Of a DNA stretch of 23,333 nt, positions 7,062 through 15,226 are shown one piece after another. The notes beneath the pieces were generated by a model, which had not been told where the DNA came from, did not search any database, and worked only from the letters and a program-made list of their open reading frames with translations. The translations under genes were made by a program, and so were the position numbers. The stretch is from Nitrospirota bacterium. GTDB lineage: Bacteria > Nitrospirota > Thermodesulfovibrionia > Thermodesulfovibrionales > JdFR-88. Every line of letters begins with the position of its first letter. Positions within the stretch are counted from its first letter, which is position 1. The stretch spans positions 1 through 23,333 of the forward strand of contig JAKAMR010000035.1 of the NCBI GenBank assembly GCA_021812785.1, in the 5' to 3' direction.

Positions 7062-9260
7062 ATGTCCAAGATAATCGCCACAGCGGCGATAAGAGGCGCT
7101 AACCGGTTATACAGAGAAGCCGGGGAGTTGCTTGAAAAGGCGATAGCCGAAAAAGGTGAGGGGTACCGGTTCGAATTCGTCGATACCGCTTTCTATCTTC
7201 CAATGATTTACGCGATGACAGGCTTTCCGGTAAAAACGCTTGGGGACATGCGGACCGCTCTTGGTTTTGCGCGGGAACTGCTGCATGAGGAGCCCGCGGA
7301 GCAGATCTGGAAGCCGTACCTGGGCGAGGCCCTGGATTCCGGCATGGCCACCCTGTTTGCGGAGGAAATATGGCTTGCGGCAAGGACGGTGCTGGGGCTG
7401 GAGCCGGCGGTTGATCCGGAAACGGGTTATGTCTACAACGGATTCATTACAGACACCATACAGAGAAACCTGGGCATCCAGCTTGTTGACGGCACCATGC
7501 CGGGTTTTGCCGCCATCATCGGAGCCGCGCCCGATGACGATACGGCGGTCAAGATAGTCTCCGAGCTGCAGGAGAAGAACATCCTTACCTTCCTTTCGGG
7601 CAATGTGAACGGCAACAGCGTCACCAAGCAGCTTTTAAGGAAAGGCGTAGCGCTGGGATGGGACTCCAGGATAGTGCCCCTGGGGCCCGAAACGCAGCAC
7701 ACCCTTTACGCGCTGGACTGGGCCATAAGGGCCTCCCTCATCTTTGGCGGCAAGAAGCCGGGGGATTACAAGGCGCACCTCAAATACCAGAAAGACAGGG
7801 TGTTTGCGTTCGCCCTGGTGCTTGGCGAGCTTAACGACATAATATGGACAACCGGGGCCGGGGCCATAAACATGGGCTTCCCCGCGGTTGCCGATACCGA
7901 TATACCTGTTGTGCATCCGACCGGCGTTTGCATCTATGAAGAAGTCGACAAGGAATTCGACCATTCAAAGATAGTTCAGAAGGCCATAGAGGTGAGGGGA
8001 CTGAAGATAGTGGTTGAAAAGCCCCCGATACCGGTCTCTTACGGCCCGGCCTTCGAAGGTGAGAGGATCCGCAAAGAGGACATGTTCATAGAGTTCGGCG
8101 GCCAGCGGACCGCGGCCTTCGAATGGGTCCGCATGCGCGAGATGGACGAGGTCGAGGACGGCAAGATCACCATCGTCGGCGATAACTGGAAGGAGCTCTA
8201 TGAAAAAGGCGGCAAGATGCCCCTTGGGCTCGTGATAGATGTCGCGGGCAGGAAGATGCAGAAGGACTTCGAGTCCGTCATTGAAAGAAAAGTGCATCAC
8301 AGCATAAACGAGGCGCAGGGACTGTGGCACATGGGCCAGAGGGACTTGAACTGGATAAGGATAAGCAACGCCGCCAAAGGCGCGGGCATTACCCTGGAGC
8401 ATCTGGGGCTTATCTTTTCCACCATGATGCGCCATACCTTCCGCTCCATCATAGACAAGGTGCAGGTCACCATCTATACGGATGAGAAGGAAGTCACGGC
8501 CATGAGAGACGAGGCCAGAAAGGCCTATACCGAAAGGGACCACAGGCTTGGCGCGATGACCGACGAGTCCGTGGAAACATTCTATTCCTGCCTTTTGTGC
8601 CAGAGCTTCGCTCCAAGCCACGTGTGCATCATAACGGCTGAAAGGCTGGGGCTCTGCGGCGCGTACAACTGGCTGGACGCCAGGGCGGCCTTTGAGATCG
8701 ATCCCACGGGCGGCAACCAGCCGGTCCCCAAGGGACAGCTCCTTGACTCCAGGTACGGCCGGTACACGGGCGTGGACGAATACCTGAAGAAATCAACCGG
8801 AGGCGCGGTCGAGTCCCTGAACCTGTACACGATAATGGAAAACCCCATGACCTCCTGCGGCTGCTTCGAGTGCATCATAGCAATAGTGCCGGAGGCAAAC
8901 GGGGTCATGATAGTGCAAAGAGGGCACCAGGGCATGACGCCGGCCGGGATGAAGTTTTCGACACTTGCAGGCTCCGTTGGGGGCGGCATGCAGACCCCGG
9001 GCTTCATGGGCATCGGCAGGAACTTCATCACCAGCAAGAAATTTCTTGCCGGTGACGGAGGCATAAAGAGGATAGTCTGGATGACCAAAAACCTCAAGGA
9101 AAGCCTGAAGGAGGCATTCGATGCCAGGGCCGCCGAAGAGGGTGTGCCAGGGCTTCTGGACATGATAGCGGATGAGACCGCGGCCGAGGATTCCGAAAAG
9201 CTTCTGGAATATCTTTCCGGCACGGGGCACCCGGCGCTCGGTATGGATCCGATGATATAG
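7062..9260 (+). CDS. acsB: Acetyl-CoA synthase, alpha subunit of CODH/ACS
   Basis: This 732-residue enzyme joins a methyl group from the corrinoid protein, CO from CO dehydrogenase and CoA to make acetyl-CoA, or runs in reverse. Length and layout match the bacterial three-domain AcsB (about 730 residues), including the N-terminal domain that docks to CO dehydrogenase and is absent from archaeal CdhC. The A-cluster ligands are all present: Cys510, 513, 522 and 532 for the 4Fe-4S cube, and Cys599, 601 and 604 in CGCFEC for the two nickel sites. AAGGAGG lies 14 bases before the ATG at 7062. A 292-base gap with a -10-like box separates it from the NuoG-like gene, so acsB probably heads its own unit (acsB, CO dehydrogenase, nfnA, nfnB). 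No oddity is seen in the coding sequence. Confidence 0.97.
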   Translation: MSKIIATAAIRGANRLYREAGELLEKAIAEKGEGYRFEFVDTAFYLPMIYAMTGFPVKTLGDMRTALGFARELLHEEPAEQIWKPYLGEALDSGMATLFAEEIWLAARTVLGLEPAVDPETGYVYNGFITDTIQRNLGIQLVDGTMPGFAAIIGAAPDDDTAVKIVSELQEKNILTFLSGNVNGNSVTKQLLRKGVALGWDSRIVPLGPETQHTLYALDWAIRASLIFGGKKPGDYKAHLKYQKDRVFAFALVLGELNDIIWTTGAGAINMGFPAVADTDIPVVHPTGVCIYEEVDKEFDHSKIVQKAIEVRGLKIVVEKPPIPVSYGPAFEGERIRKEDMFIEFGGQRTAAFEWVRMREMDEVEDGKITIVGDNWKELYEKGGKMPLGLVIDVAGRKMQKDFESVIERKVHHSINEAQGLWHMGQRDLNWIRISNAAKGAGITLEHLGLIFSTMMRHTFRSIIDKVQVTIYTDEKEVTAMRDEARKAYTERDHRLGAMTDESVETFYSCLLCQSFAPSHVCIITAERLGLCGAYNWLDARAAFEIDPTGGNQPVPKGQLLDSRYGRYTGVDEYLKKSTGGAVESLNLYTIMENPMTSCGCFECIIAIVPEANGVMIVQRGHQGMTPAGMKFSTLAGSVGGGMQTPGFMGIGRNFITSKKFLAGDGGIKRIVWMTKNLKESLKEAFDARAAEEGVPGLLDMIADETAAEDSEKLLEYLSGTGHPALGMDPMI

Positions 9261-9355
9261 ATCGTGCCATGAACGGCGTGGGAAGCAAATCAAAAAGGTA
9301 AAAACTGAAAGGCAATAAAGCAAAAAAGCTAAAACGGCACCGGAGGAAAACTTTT

Positions 9356-11350
9356 ATGGAGCAAAAACATAAAATAAAGAGTGCGAATGAGGCCGCAGAG
9401 AAGATAATCGAGTGGGGTGTATCGCAGGGTCTGGTCACCTGTTTCGAGAGGGCGGAGAAAATGAAGCCCTGCCCGATAGGCGAGTCCGGGGCATGCTGCA
9501 AGGTCTGCCACATGGGCCCCTGCAGGCTCGTGGGCGCCAATGCCGAGGAAGAGGCACGGGGCGTCTGCGGCGCGAACGTTTCCACTATCGCCGCGAGGAA
9601 CTTCCTGAGGATGGTCGCTGCGGGCACCGCGGCCCATTCGGACCACGGCAGGAGCATGGCCCTTACGCTTTTGGCAGTGGGCGAGGGGAAGACGGACGAT
9701 TACGGCATAAAGGATCCCGAAAAGCTCCTCCGCATGGCGGCCATACTGGATATCCCGGTGGATGGCAAGGAGATGAAGGAAGTCGCGAGACTGGTCGCCC
9801 TGAAACTGCTTGAGGATTTCAACAGGATAGACGGGCAGCTCAATTACGCCAAACGCGCTCCCCAGAAGACGCGCGACAGGTGGAAAAAGTGGGGCATAGA
9901 GGCCCGCGCCGTAGACAGGGAAGTGGTGGAGGCCATGCACAGGACGAACATGGGCGTGGACCACGACCCTGACCATCTGCTTCTGCATGCACTGAAGACC
10001 TCGCTTGCCGACGGGTGGGCGGGCTCAATGATATCTACGGATATTTCCGACGTGCTTTTCGGAACGCCAAAACCGGTACAGGCGCAGGCGTCCTTCGGCA
10101 TCTTCAAGGAAGACGAGGTCAACATCGTCGTGCACGGGCATGAGCCGACCCTTGCGGAATCCATCGTGGACGTCGTATCCGAACCGGAGCTCATAGAGTA
10201 CGCGAAATCCAAGGGAGCAAAGGGCATAAACCTGGGCGGCATGTGCTGTACGGCCAACGAGGTGCTCATGAGGCACGGCATACCCACTTCCGGCAGCTTC
10301 ACCAACCAGGAACTGGGCATAATGACCGGGCTTGTAGACGCCATTTCGGTAGATGTGCAGTGCATCATGCCGGCCATCGTCGAGCTTTCAAAGAAGTTCC
10401 ACACCAAGGTCATAAGCACATCGGAGAAGGCCATGACGCAGGGCGCGGTTCACATCTCCTTCGATGAGCACCATGCCAAGGAGTCGGCAAGGAAGATCGT
10501 GCGCCTTGCCATAGACAATTATCCCAACAGGACGAAAAAAGGCAAATATGTGGAGTCGGACAAGGCCCCGGTAATAGCCGGGTTCTCCCACGAGTACATA
10601 GAATACATGCAGGGCGGCAAGTGGCGCGCATCTTTCAGGCCGCTCAATGACGCCATCATGGCCGGGCGTATACGCGGCATTGTGGGCCTTGTGGGCTGCG
10701 ACAACCCCAGACTGCCTGCAAGCGGGTATTTCAAGACCCTGGCACTTGAGCTCATCAAGCAGGACGTCCTTGTGGTGACCACTGGCTGCGGCGCAGGCGT
10801 TTACGGCGCGGCGGGCTATCTTACCCCTGAGACCGCGCGTGAGCACGCGGGCCTGGGGCTGCTGGAGGTCTGCGAGGCCATAGGCATTCCGCCCATATTG
10901 CATATGGGCTCCTGTGTGGACAACTCAAGGATACTTACCGTCGCATCGGCCATGGCGGCCGAGGGCGGCCTTTCGGACGAGATAGGCGGCATGCCCGCCG
11001 TTGGCATCGCCCCCGAGTGGATGAGCGAGAAGGCCATAGCCATAGCCTGCTACTTCGCGGCCTCGGGCGTTCCGGTAATATTCGGAGGCGGACAGTCCCC
11101 GGTGGCGGCCAGCAAGGAAGTCACGAACATCATGACCAATGTGTGGTATGAGAGGTTCCTGGGCTGCCTGCATTTCGAGAAGGACCCGGAGAAGGTGCTC
11201 TCCCTTGCCCTTGAGTACATAGACATGGCCAGGGCGGCCCTGAAGCTCAAGAAGTACGAGCCGGGCAGGTTCGGCACGGAGCGTGTGCTCATGGACATGG
11301 CCGCAAGAAGAGATATCGGCAAGAGCGCAAAGCCGCATATAGGGCTTTAA
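9356..11350 (+). CDS. acsA: Anaerobic Ni-Fe carbon monoxide dehydrogenase (beta subunit of CODH/ACS)
   Basis: This 664-residue CooS/AcsA-type enzyme interconverts CO2 and CO with ferredoxin as electron partner. As a neighbour of AcsB it should supply CO through the internal tunnel to the A-cluster. The N-terminus carries the ligands of the D-cluster (Cys39, Cys47) and the B-cluster (Cys48, 51, 56, 71) in the stretch from KPC to GVCG. C-cluster motifs follow: GGMCCTANE, VGCDNPR, GCGAGVYGAAGY and MGSCVDNSRI. Length is normal. GGAGG precedes the ATG by 9 bases, and the gene follows acsB after 95 bases with no terminator between them. A stand-alone CooS is possible by sequence alone, but the position directly after acsB makes the acetyl-CoA pathway role much more likely. 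No maturation ATPase (CooC) is visible in the window. Confidence 0.96.
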   Translation: MEQKHKIKSANEAAEKIIEWGVSQGLVTCFERAEKMKPCPIGESGACCKVCHMGPCRLVGANAEEEARGVCGANVSTIAARNFLRMVAAGTAAHSDHGRSMALTLLAVGEGKTDDYGIKDPEKLLRMAAILDIPVDGKEMKEVARLVALKLLEDFNRIDGQLNYAKRAPQKTRDRWKKWGIEARAVDREVVEAMHRTNMGVDHDPDHLLLHALKTSLADGWAGSMISTDISDVLFGTPKPVQAQASFGIFKEDEVNIVVHGHEPTLAESIVDVVSEPELIEYAKSKGAKGINLGGMCCTANEVLMRHGIPTSGSFTNQELGIMTGLVDAISVDVQCIMPAIVELSKKFHTKVISTSEKAMTQGAVHISFDEHHAKESARKIVRLAIDNYPNRTKKGKYVESDKAPVIAGFSHEYIEYMQGGKWRASFRPLNDAIMAGRIRGIVGLVGCDNPRLPASGYFKTLALELIKQDVLVVTTGCGAGVYGAAGYLTPETAREHAGLGLLEVCEAIGIPPILHMGSCVDNSRILTVASAMAAEGGLSDEIGGMPAVGIAPEWMSEKAIAIACYFAASGVPVIFGGGQSPVAASKEVTNIMTNVWYERFLGCLHFEKDPEKVLSLALEYIDMARAALKLKKYEPGRFGTERVLMDMAARRDIGKSAKPHIGL

Positions 11351-11414
11351 AAGAGGCGGAGGCTTTGCCCAGATGGAAAAGGAAAAAAACAGGAAAGTCA
11401 GGAGCGGAAGATAA

Positions 11415-12251
11415 ATGCATAGGATTTTAGAAAAAAAGCTGCTTCGCCCCCCTGACGTCTTTTTCTTCAAAGTCAGCGCACCGCTTGTCGCCGCAAAGGC
11501 GAAAGCAGGGCAGTTCGTCATAATCAGGCTTCACGAAAAAGGCGAAAGGATACCCCTTTCCCTTGCCGGCATAGACCCGTCCGCGGGGACCATAAGCCTT
11601 ATAGTCATGGCTGTTGGCAAGACGACAGGGGAGATGGCCGCGCTGGAAGAGGGCGGCGCGATAAAAGACGTCTGCGGACCCCTGGGAAATCCCACGCATA
11701 CGGAAAACGCGGGGAAGGTCATCCTTGCGGGCGGCGGGTTCGGCATTGCCCCTCTTTATCCGATAGGCAAGGCCTTTCGCGAGGCCGGCAGCAGCGTGGT
11801 CTCGGTGATGGGCGCAAGGAGCAAAAGCCTGCTGATATACGAAAACGAGATGAGGGGCATAAGCGACAAGGTCCTGATAACGACCGATGACGGCAGCGCC
11901 GGGATGAAGGGTATAATCACTGACGCGCTCAAGGCGGAGCTTGAGGCCTCCGGCGCGGATACGGTGATGGCCGTGGGGCCCGCCCCGATGATGAAGGCGG
12001 TGTGCGACGCGACAAAACCTTTTGGAGTAAGGACCATCGTGAGCCTGAACGCCATCATGATAGACGGCACGGGCATGTGCGGCGGATGCCGGGTGCATGT
12101 GGGCGGCCAGACCAAATTCGCCTGCATTGACGGACCGGACTTCGACGGGCATCTTGTGGACTGGGACTGCCTGATAAACAGGCAGAGGATGTATAAGACG
12201 GAAGAAAAGGAATCGTTTGAGGCCTGGAAAAAACGGCATAATCTGCCCTGA
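11415..12251 (+). CDS. nfnA: NfnA: FAD/NAD(H)-binding [2Fe-2S] subunit of NADH-dependent ferredoxin:NADP+ oxidoreductase
   Basis: This 278-residue protein is of the ferredoxin-NADP reductase type, related to PyrK and SudB. An N-terminal FAD-binding barrel (RIPLSLAGID) is followed by a nucleotide-binding domain (GGGFGIAPLYPIGKAF), and the C-terminus holds the [2Fe-2S] motif DGTGMCGGC with Cys222, Cys225 and Cys237; a preceding Asp (217) may be the fourth ligand, as an Asp is in characterised NfnA. In Nfn, this small subunit carries the NAD(H) site and works with NfnB to couple NADH, NADPH and ferredoxin by flavin-based bifurcation. It starts 64 bases after the CO dehydrogenase and is followed 31 bases later by the matching large subunit, a typical nfnAB pair. 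In an acetyl-CoA-pathway cluster, it would balance ferredoxin against NADPH. SudA/B-like sulfide dehydrogenase is the main alternative name for the same architecture. Confidence 0.88.
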   Translation: MHRILEKKLLRPPDVFFFKVSAPLVAAKAKAGQFVIIRLHEKGERIPLSLAGIDPSAGTISLIVMAVGKTTGEMAALEEGGAIKDVCGPLGNPTHTENAGKVILAGGGFGIAPLYPIGKAFREAGSSVVSVMGARSKSLLIYENEMRGISDKVLITTDDGSAGMKGIITDALKAELEASGADTVMAVGPAPMMKAVCDATKPFGVRTIVSLNAIMIDGTGMCGGCRVHVGGQTKFACIDGPDFDGHLVDWDCLINRQRMYKTEEKESFEAWKKRHNLP

Positions 12252-12282
12252 GAAAGGCGTTTTTTAAGGAAAACTTTTAAAT

Positions 12283-13704
12283 ATGGACGAAGAACAGAAA
12301 AAAGCAAAAACCCCAAAAAAATTAAATCCGAAAAGGACGCCTGCGCGGGAGCAGGATCCCGGTACCAGAAAGAAAAACTTTGAGGAAGTGAGCTTCGGTT
12401 ACGGCCTGGAGGAGGCGTTACTCGAAGCCGCGAGGTGTCTTGGATGCAAGAACAGGCCGTGCGTGGCCGGCTGTCCTGTCGGCGTGCCGATACCGGAGTT
12501 CATAGCGGCCATGGTGAACGGCGATCTCGCGGAGGCGTACAGGATAATCCGGAGCGCCAACGTGCTTCCCGCGGTTTGCGGCCGGGTATGCCCTCAGGAA
12601 AACCAGTGCGAGGGCGTCTGCACCCTGGGTAAAAAACATGAGCCCGTGGCGATAGGCAGGCTGGAGAGATTTTGCGCCGACTGGCAGAGGAAAAACGGAG
12701 TGCAGGCAAAGCCTGAGCCCGCGGCGCCCACCGGTATGAAGGTGGCGGTTGTGGGCAGCGGTCCTTCCGGGATAACCTGCGCTTACGACCTTGCGCGGCT
12801 TGGCCATGAGGTCACGGTATTCGAGGCCCTTCACGAGCCGGGCGGGGTTCTTTTTTACGGCATACCGGAGTTCCGTCTTCCAAAAAAGATAGTGACCGGG
12901 GAGATCGATACGCTCAGGCAGATGGGTGTACGGATAATGACAAACTCCGTGGCGGGAAAGCTTATCACCCTTGATGAGATGATGAAGGAATTTGACGCTT
13001 GCTTCATAGGCGTTGGGGCCGGGCTTCCAAGGTTCATGGGCATCCCCGGAGAGGACTTGAACGGTGTCTATTCGGCCAATGAGTTTTTGACCCGCACCAA
13101 CCTGATGAGGGCCTACAAGTTTCCGGAGTACGATACGCCCATAAAAACCGGAAAGCGGGTGGCGGTAATAGGCGGCGGCAACGTGGCAATGGATTCGGCA
13201 AGGACGGCTATGAGGCTGGGGGCGGAAGAAGTTACCCTTGTTTACAGGCGTTCCGAGGCGGAGCTTCCCGCCCGCGCGGAGGAAGTGCACCACGGAAAGG
13301 AAGAGGGCCTTCGCTTCGAGATGTGCACCCTTCCCACGAAGATAATAGGCCGGGACGGATGGGTTAAGGGCATCGAATGCGTCCGCATGGAGTTGTGCGA
13401 GGTGGACCAGTCCGGGCGCAGGCGGCCAAATCCCCTTGCCGGCTCTGAATTCGAGATCCCGGTGGATACGGTAATAATGGCGATCGGCACCGGCGCAAAC
13501 CCCCTTCTTACCGGCACCGCCACTGGGCTTGCCTTGCGCAGGGGTTATATAGAGGCAGACCCGGAAACGGGAAAGACCAGCATCCCCGGCGTTTATGCGG
13601 GGGGTGATATCGTTACCGGCGCGGCCACCGTTATCTCGGCAATGGGCGCGGGTAGAAAAGCCGCCCGCGCGATACATGAATATCTTTCCTCCAGGAAGCG
13701 CTGA
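12283..13704 (+). CDS. nfnB: NfnB: glutamate-synthase-small-subunit-like FAD/NADP(H) subunit
   Basis: This 473-residue protein is of the GltD-like family. A Lys-rich head is followed by the N-terminal double 4Fe-4S domain (CLGCKNRPCVAGCPVG, then CGRVCPQENQCEGVC), a first dinucleotide fold for FAD (VGSGPSG near residue 159) and a second for NADP(H) (VIGGGNVAMDSART), ending with the GDIVTGAATVISAMGAGR motif that closes the FAD site. Paired with NfnA it forms the bifurcating Nfn enzyme in the cytoplasm. A stand-alone glutamate synthase small subunit is less likely because no gltB is near and nfnA lies directly upstream. Length is normal. AAGGA precedes the ATG. It is the last gene of the acsB unit and is followed by a strong terminator. 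Confidence 0.9.
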   Translation: MDEEQKKAKTPKKLNPKRTPAREQDPGTRKKNFEEVSFGYGLEEALLEAARCLGCKNRPCVAGCPVGVPIPEFIAAMVNGDLAEAYRIIRSANVLPAVCGRVCPQENQCEGVCTLGKKHEPVAIGRLERFCADWQRKNGVQAKPEPAAPTGMKVAVVGSGPSGITCAYDLARLGHEVTVFEALHEPGGVLFYGIPEFRLPKKIVTGEIDTLRQMGVRIMTNSVAGKLITLDEMMKEFDACFIGVGAGLPRFMGIPGEDLNGVYSANEFLTRTNLMRAYKFPEYDTPIKTGKRVAVIGGGNVAMDSARTAMRLGAEEVTLVYRRSEAELPARAEEVHHGKEEGLRFEMCTLPTKIIGRDGWVKGIECVRMELCEVDQSGRRRPNPLAGSEFEIPVDTVIMAIGTGANPLLTGTATGLALRRGYIEADPETGKTSIPGVYAGGDIVTGAATVISAMGAGRKAARAIHEYLSSRKR

Positions 13705-13739
13705 AAATAAAAAACAAAACAGGGCAAACAAAATCATAT

Positions 13740-13788
13740 AAAAACCCCTTTTCATACAATGATTAAAAAAGGGGTTTTTATATTTTTT
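13740..13788 (+). terminator. Strong intrinsic terminator closing the acs-nfn unit
   Basis: AAAAACCCCTTTT (13740-13752) is the perfect reverse complement of AAAAGGGGTTTTT (13767-13779), a 13-bp stem with a 14-base loop and further T downstream. It lies 36 bases after the nfnB stop. The start codon of the next gene (13759) is inside its loop. Confidence 0.85.
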
Positions 13789-14340
13789 ATATTTTGTGTT
13801 TTTTTTGTTTTTCCTCTCCAATCGTTTGCCGTAAAAAAAGGAAAAGAAAAAGAAAAAGCCCATAAGCCACGGATTAATATATCCGGGCTGGAAATAAGGG
13901 TACACGAACTCATCAATGCCGAACGGCGCAAGGCGGGTTTGCGGCCCCTTGCGATGAATAGAAGACTGAGCGCCATAGCCAGGGAGCACAGCCGGGACAT
14001 GGCGCTCAGAAATTACTTCTCCCATATAACCCCCGAAGGCGAAGACCCTCTGGCCAGATACAAAAAAAACGGTTTCGAATGCAGTATTCAGGCCGGGAGC
14101 AGGATATACCTGGGGGCGGAAAACATATTCCAGAACAACCTCTATTCCTCGGTTGAGTACATGAACGGGAAGGCTTATTACAACTGGGACAGCCTTGAAG
14201 AGATCGCGCGCTCTACAGTAAAAGGGTGGATGCAGAGCCCCGGCCACCGGAGAAACATCCTTACGCGGGCGTTCAGGTCCGAAGGCATAGGCATAGCCGT
14301 AAAAAACGGAAAGGTCTATATAACCCAGGACTTCTGCTGA
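13759..14340 (+). CDS. Secreted CAP (SCP/PR-1-like) domain protein
   Basis: This 193-residue protein has a clear signal peptide: MIKK, then a very hydrophobic FIFFIFCVFFVF core and a likely cleavage site after QSFA. A Lys-rich spacer precedes the CAP domain (about residues 48-193) with family motifs HELINAERRKAGL, HSRDM, YFSHITPEGEDP, AENIF and SPGHRRNIL. Bacterial CAP proteins are exported and their function is mostly unknown; the His and Glu residues of these motifs line the usual cleft. No Shine-Dalgarno sequence precedes the ATG. The start codon lies in the loop, and the first codons in the 3' arm, of the terminator for the upstream unit. The start is still credible because it gives a textbook signal peptide. 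There is no functional link to the neighbours, and a terminator follows at 14409. Confidence 0.85.
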   Translation: MIKKGVFIFFIFCVFFVFPLQSFAVKKGKEKEKAHKPRINISGLEIRVHELINAERRKAGLRPLAMNRRLSAIAREHSRDMALRNYFSHITPEGEDPLARYKKNGFECSIQAGSRIYLGAENIFQNNLYSSVEYMNGKAYYNWDSLEEIARSTVKGWMQSPGHRRNILTRAFRSEGIGIAVKNGKVYITQDFC

Positions 14341-14408
14341 AGCCGATTTTTTAAAAAACTCTGCAGTTTCCAGTAGCTGGTGATTCATTATTGAATATTT
14401 TTATTTAT

Positions 14409-14445
14409 AAAAAGGGCCTGTTTGTGTGGCGAAAGGGCCTTTTTT
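14409..14445 (+). terminator. Intrinsic terminator after the CAP-domain gene
   Basis: AAAAAGG (14409-14415) pairs with CCTTTTT (14438-14444). After one G-G mismatch, CCT pairs with AGG, and the 3' arm runs straight into a T tract. It lies about 70 bases after the CAP gene stop and just before the ATP-synthase accessory genes. Confidence 0.65.
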
Positions 14446-14457
14446 AAATCGATAGGC

Positions 14458-14463
14458 TATAAT
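14458..14463 (+). promoter_or_regulatory. Possible -10 box directly before the AtpZ-like start
   Basis: TATAAT ends 5 bases before the ATG at 14469, so transcription would begin at or near that start codon. No good -35 is seen. Either the mRNA is leaderless, or translation starts later, at Met10 (14496), which has GGAAG six bases upstream. Confidence 0.4.
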
Positions 14464-14468
14464 TATTC

Positions 14469-14720
14469 ATGCCAAAACTTCCCTGGAAGCAGATCATGGA
14501 CGCAAGCCAGGTGGGTCTGAACCTGGTGATCTCAACCTTTATCGGAGGATTGATCGGCTATTTCGTAGACCGGCATTTCCACACCATTCCGTGGTTCACA
14601 CTTCTGTTTTTTTTCGCTGGCATGACTGCCGGGTTCAGGGAGGTTTTGAGATATATCAGGCGCAAAGACGAGGAAGAGGAAAAAGGAAAAGGGAAAAAAC
14701 ATGGAAAAAAGGGTCTATAA
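14469..14720 (+). CDS. AtpZ/AtpI-like small membrane protein (F0F1-ATPase accessory subunit)
   Basis: This 83-residue protein has two membrane segments (about residues 16-33 and 39-57) around a short charged turn (GYFVDRHFHT) and ends in a highly charged Lys/Glu tail. This is the pattern of the AtpZ/AtpQ family, which sits at the head of many atp operons and is thought to help assemble the c-ring or supply Mg2+. The start is uncertain: ATG 14469 has no Shine-Dalgarno sequence, while Met10 at 14496 has GGAAG at a good distance, which would shorten the protein to 74 residues. The stop overlaps the next gene by 20 bases, so the two are translationally coupled. No other ATP-synthase gene follows. 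Confidence 0.75.
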   Translation: MPKLPWKQIMDASQVGLNLVISTFIGGLIGYFVDRHFHTIPWFTLLFFFAGMTAGFREVLRYIRRKDEEEEKGKGKKHGKKGL

Positions 14721-15054
14721 GATTTCGGGTTTGGGCCTGGCGGCCCTTACGGCTATTTCGGCATTTTTCATGCCGGTAAAAATACCGGCTGGCATCCTGG
14801 CCGGGGGTCTGCTCATGCTTGCCAACTTCAAGGCGCTTTCATGGGGAGTGACAGGCTTTTTGGGAGCCAAAAAAGCCACCGGCAAGATGATCCTGTTCAG
14901 TGGTCTCCGGTTCGCGATAATACTGACCGTGCTGATCGTCCTTTTGAAGCTGCGGCTTGTGGACCTTCTGGGCGTGATCCTGGGTATGACGGTCGTTTTC
15001 ACCGTTATCCTCGCGGAGGGGGGCAAGGAGTTGCTGAAAAGAGTTATCCCTTAA
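14701..15054 (+). CDS. ATP synthase subunit I-like membrane protein
   Basis: This 117-residue protein has four predicted membrane segments (about residues 9-22, 27-43, 60-82 and 85-105) and resembles the AtpI/AtpR family of assembly factors found before atpB. The motif region IPAGILAGGLLMLANFKALSW is typical of the second segment. A purine-rich run (GGAAAAGGGAAAAAAC) provides the ribosome binding site inside the end of the preceding gene. Here the pair stands alone, with glucose-6-phosphate isomerase downstream instead of atpB, so the main atp genes must be elsewhere if present. The family assignment rests on topology and position rather than on strongly conserved residues. Confidence 0.65.
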   Translation: MEKRVYKISGLGLAALTAISAFFMPVKIPAGILAGGLLMLANFKALSWGVTGFLGAKKATGKMILFSGLRFAIILTVLIVLLKLRLVDLLGVILGMTVVFTVILAEGGKELLKRVIP

Positions 15055-15090
15055 TAAATTTTTTAAAGCTAAGACAGATTAGGGGGAAGA

Positions 15091-15099
15091 TGCTATAAT
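15091..15099 (+). promoter_or_regulatory. pgi: Extended -10 promoter upstream of pgi
   Basis: TGCTATAAT is a perfect extended -10 element (TGnTATAAT), which needs little -35 help. It would start transcription near 15106 and give a leader of about 120 bases before pgi. A second, weaker candidate is TTGGAC (15174-15179) with TAAGAT (15195-15200), spaced 15 bases apart across a run of A. Confidence 0.5.
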
Positions 15100-15226
15100 G
15101 ACCTCAAAATGGCCCCGTACCTTATTGATAAATTCCGGTTAGATAAATTCCTGACCTCGATCCCCTTCCTTTTTTGGACAAAAAAAAAATTTGCTAAGAT
15201 AGTTACAGAACGAAGGAGGCCCTGAC

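Noticed and set aside
12418..14388. Long open frames on the minus strand (also 1390-2565 and 3289-4515) as antisense genes.
   Set aside because: They lie opposite well-supported genes, have no recognisable domains, and show His/Arg/Leu-rich translations typical of the shadow of GC-rich third codon positions.
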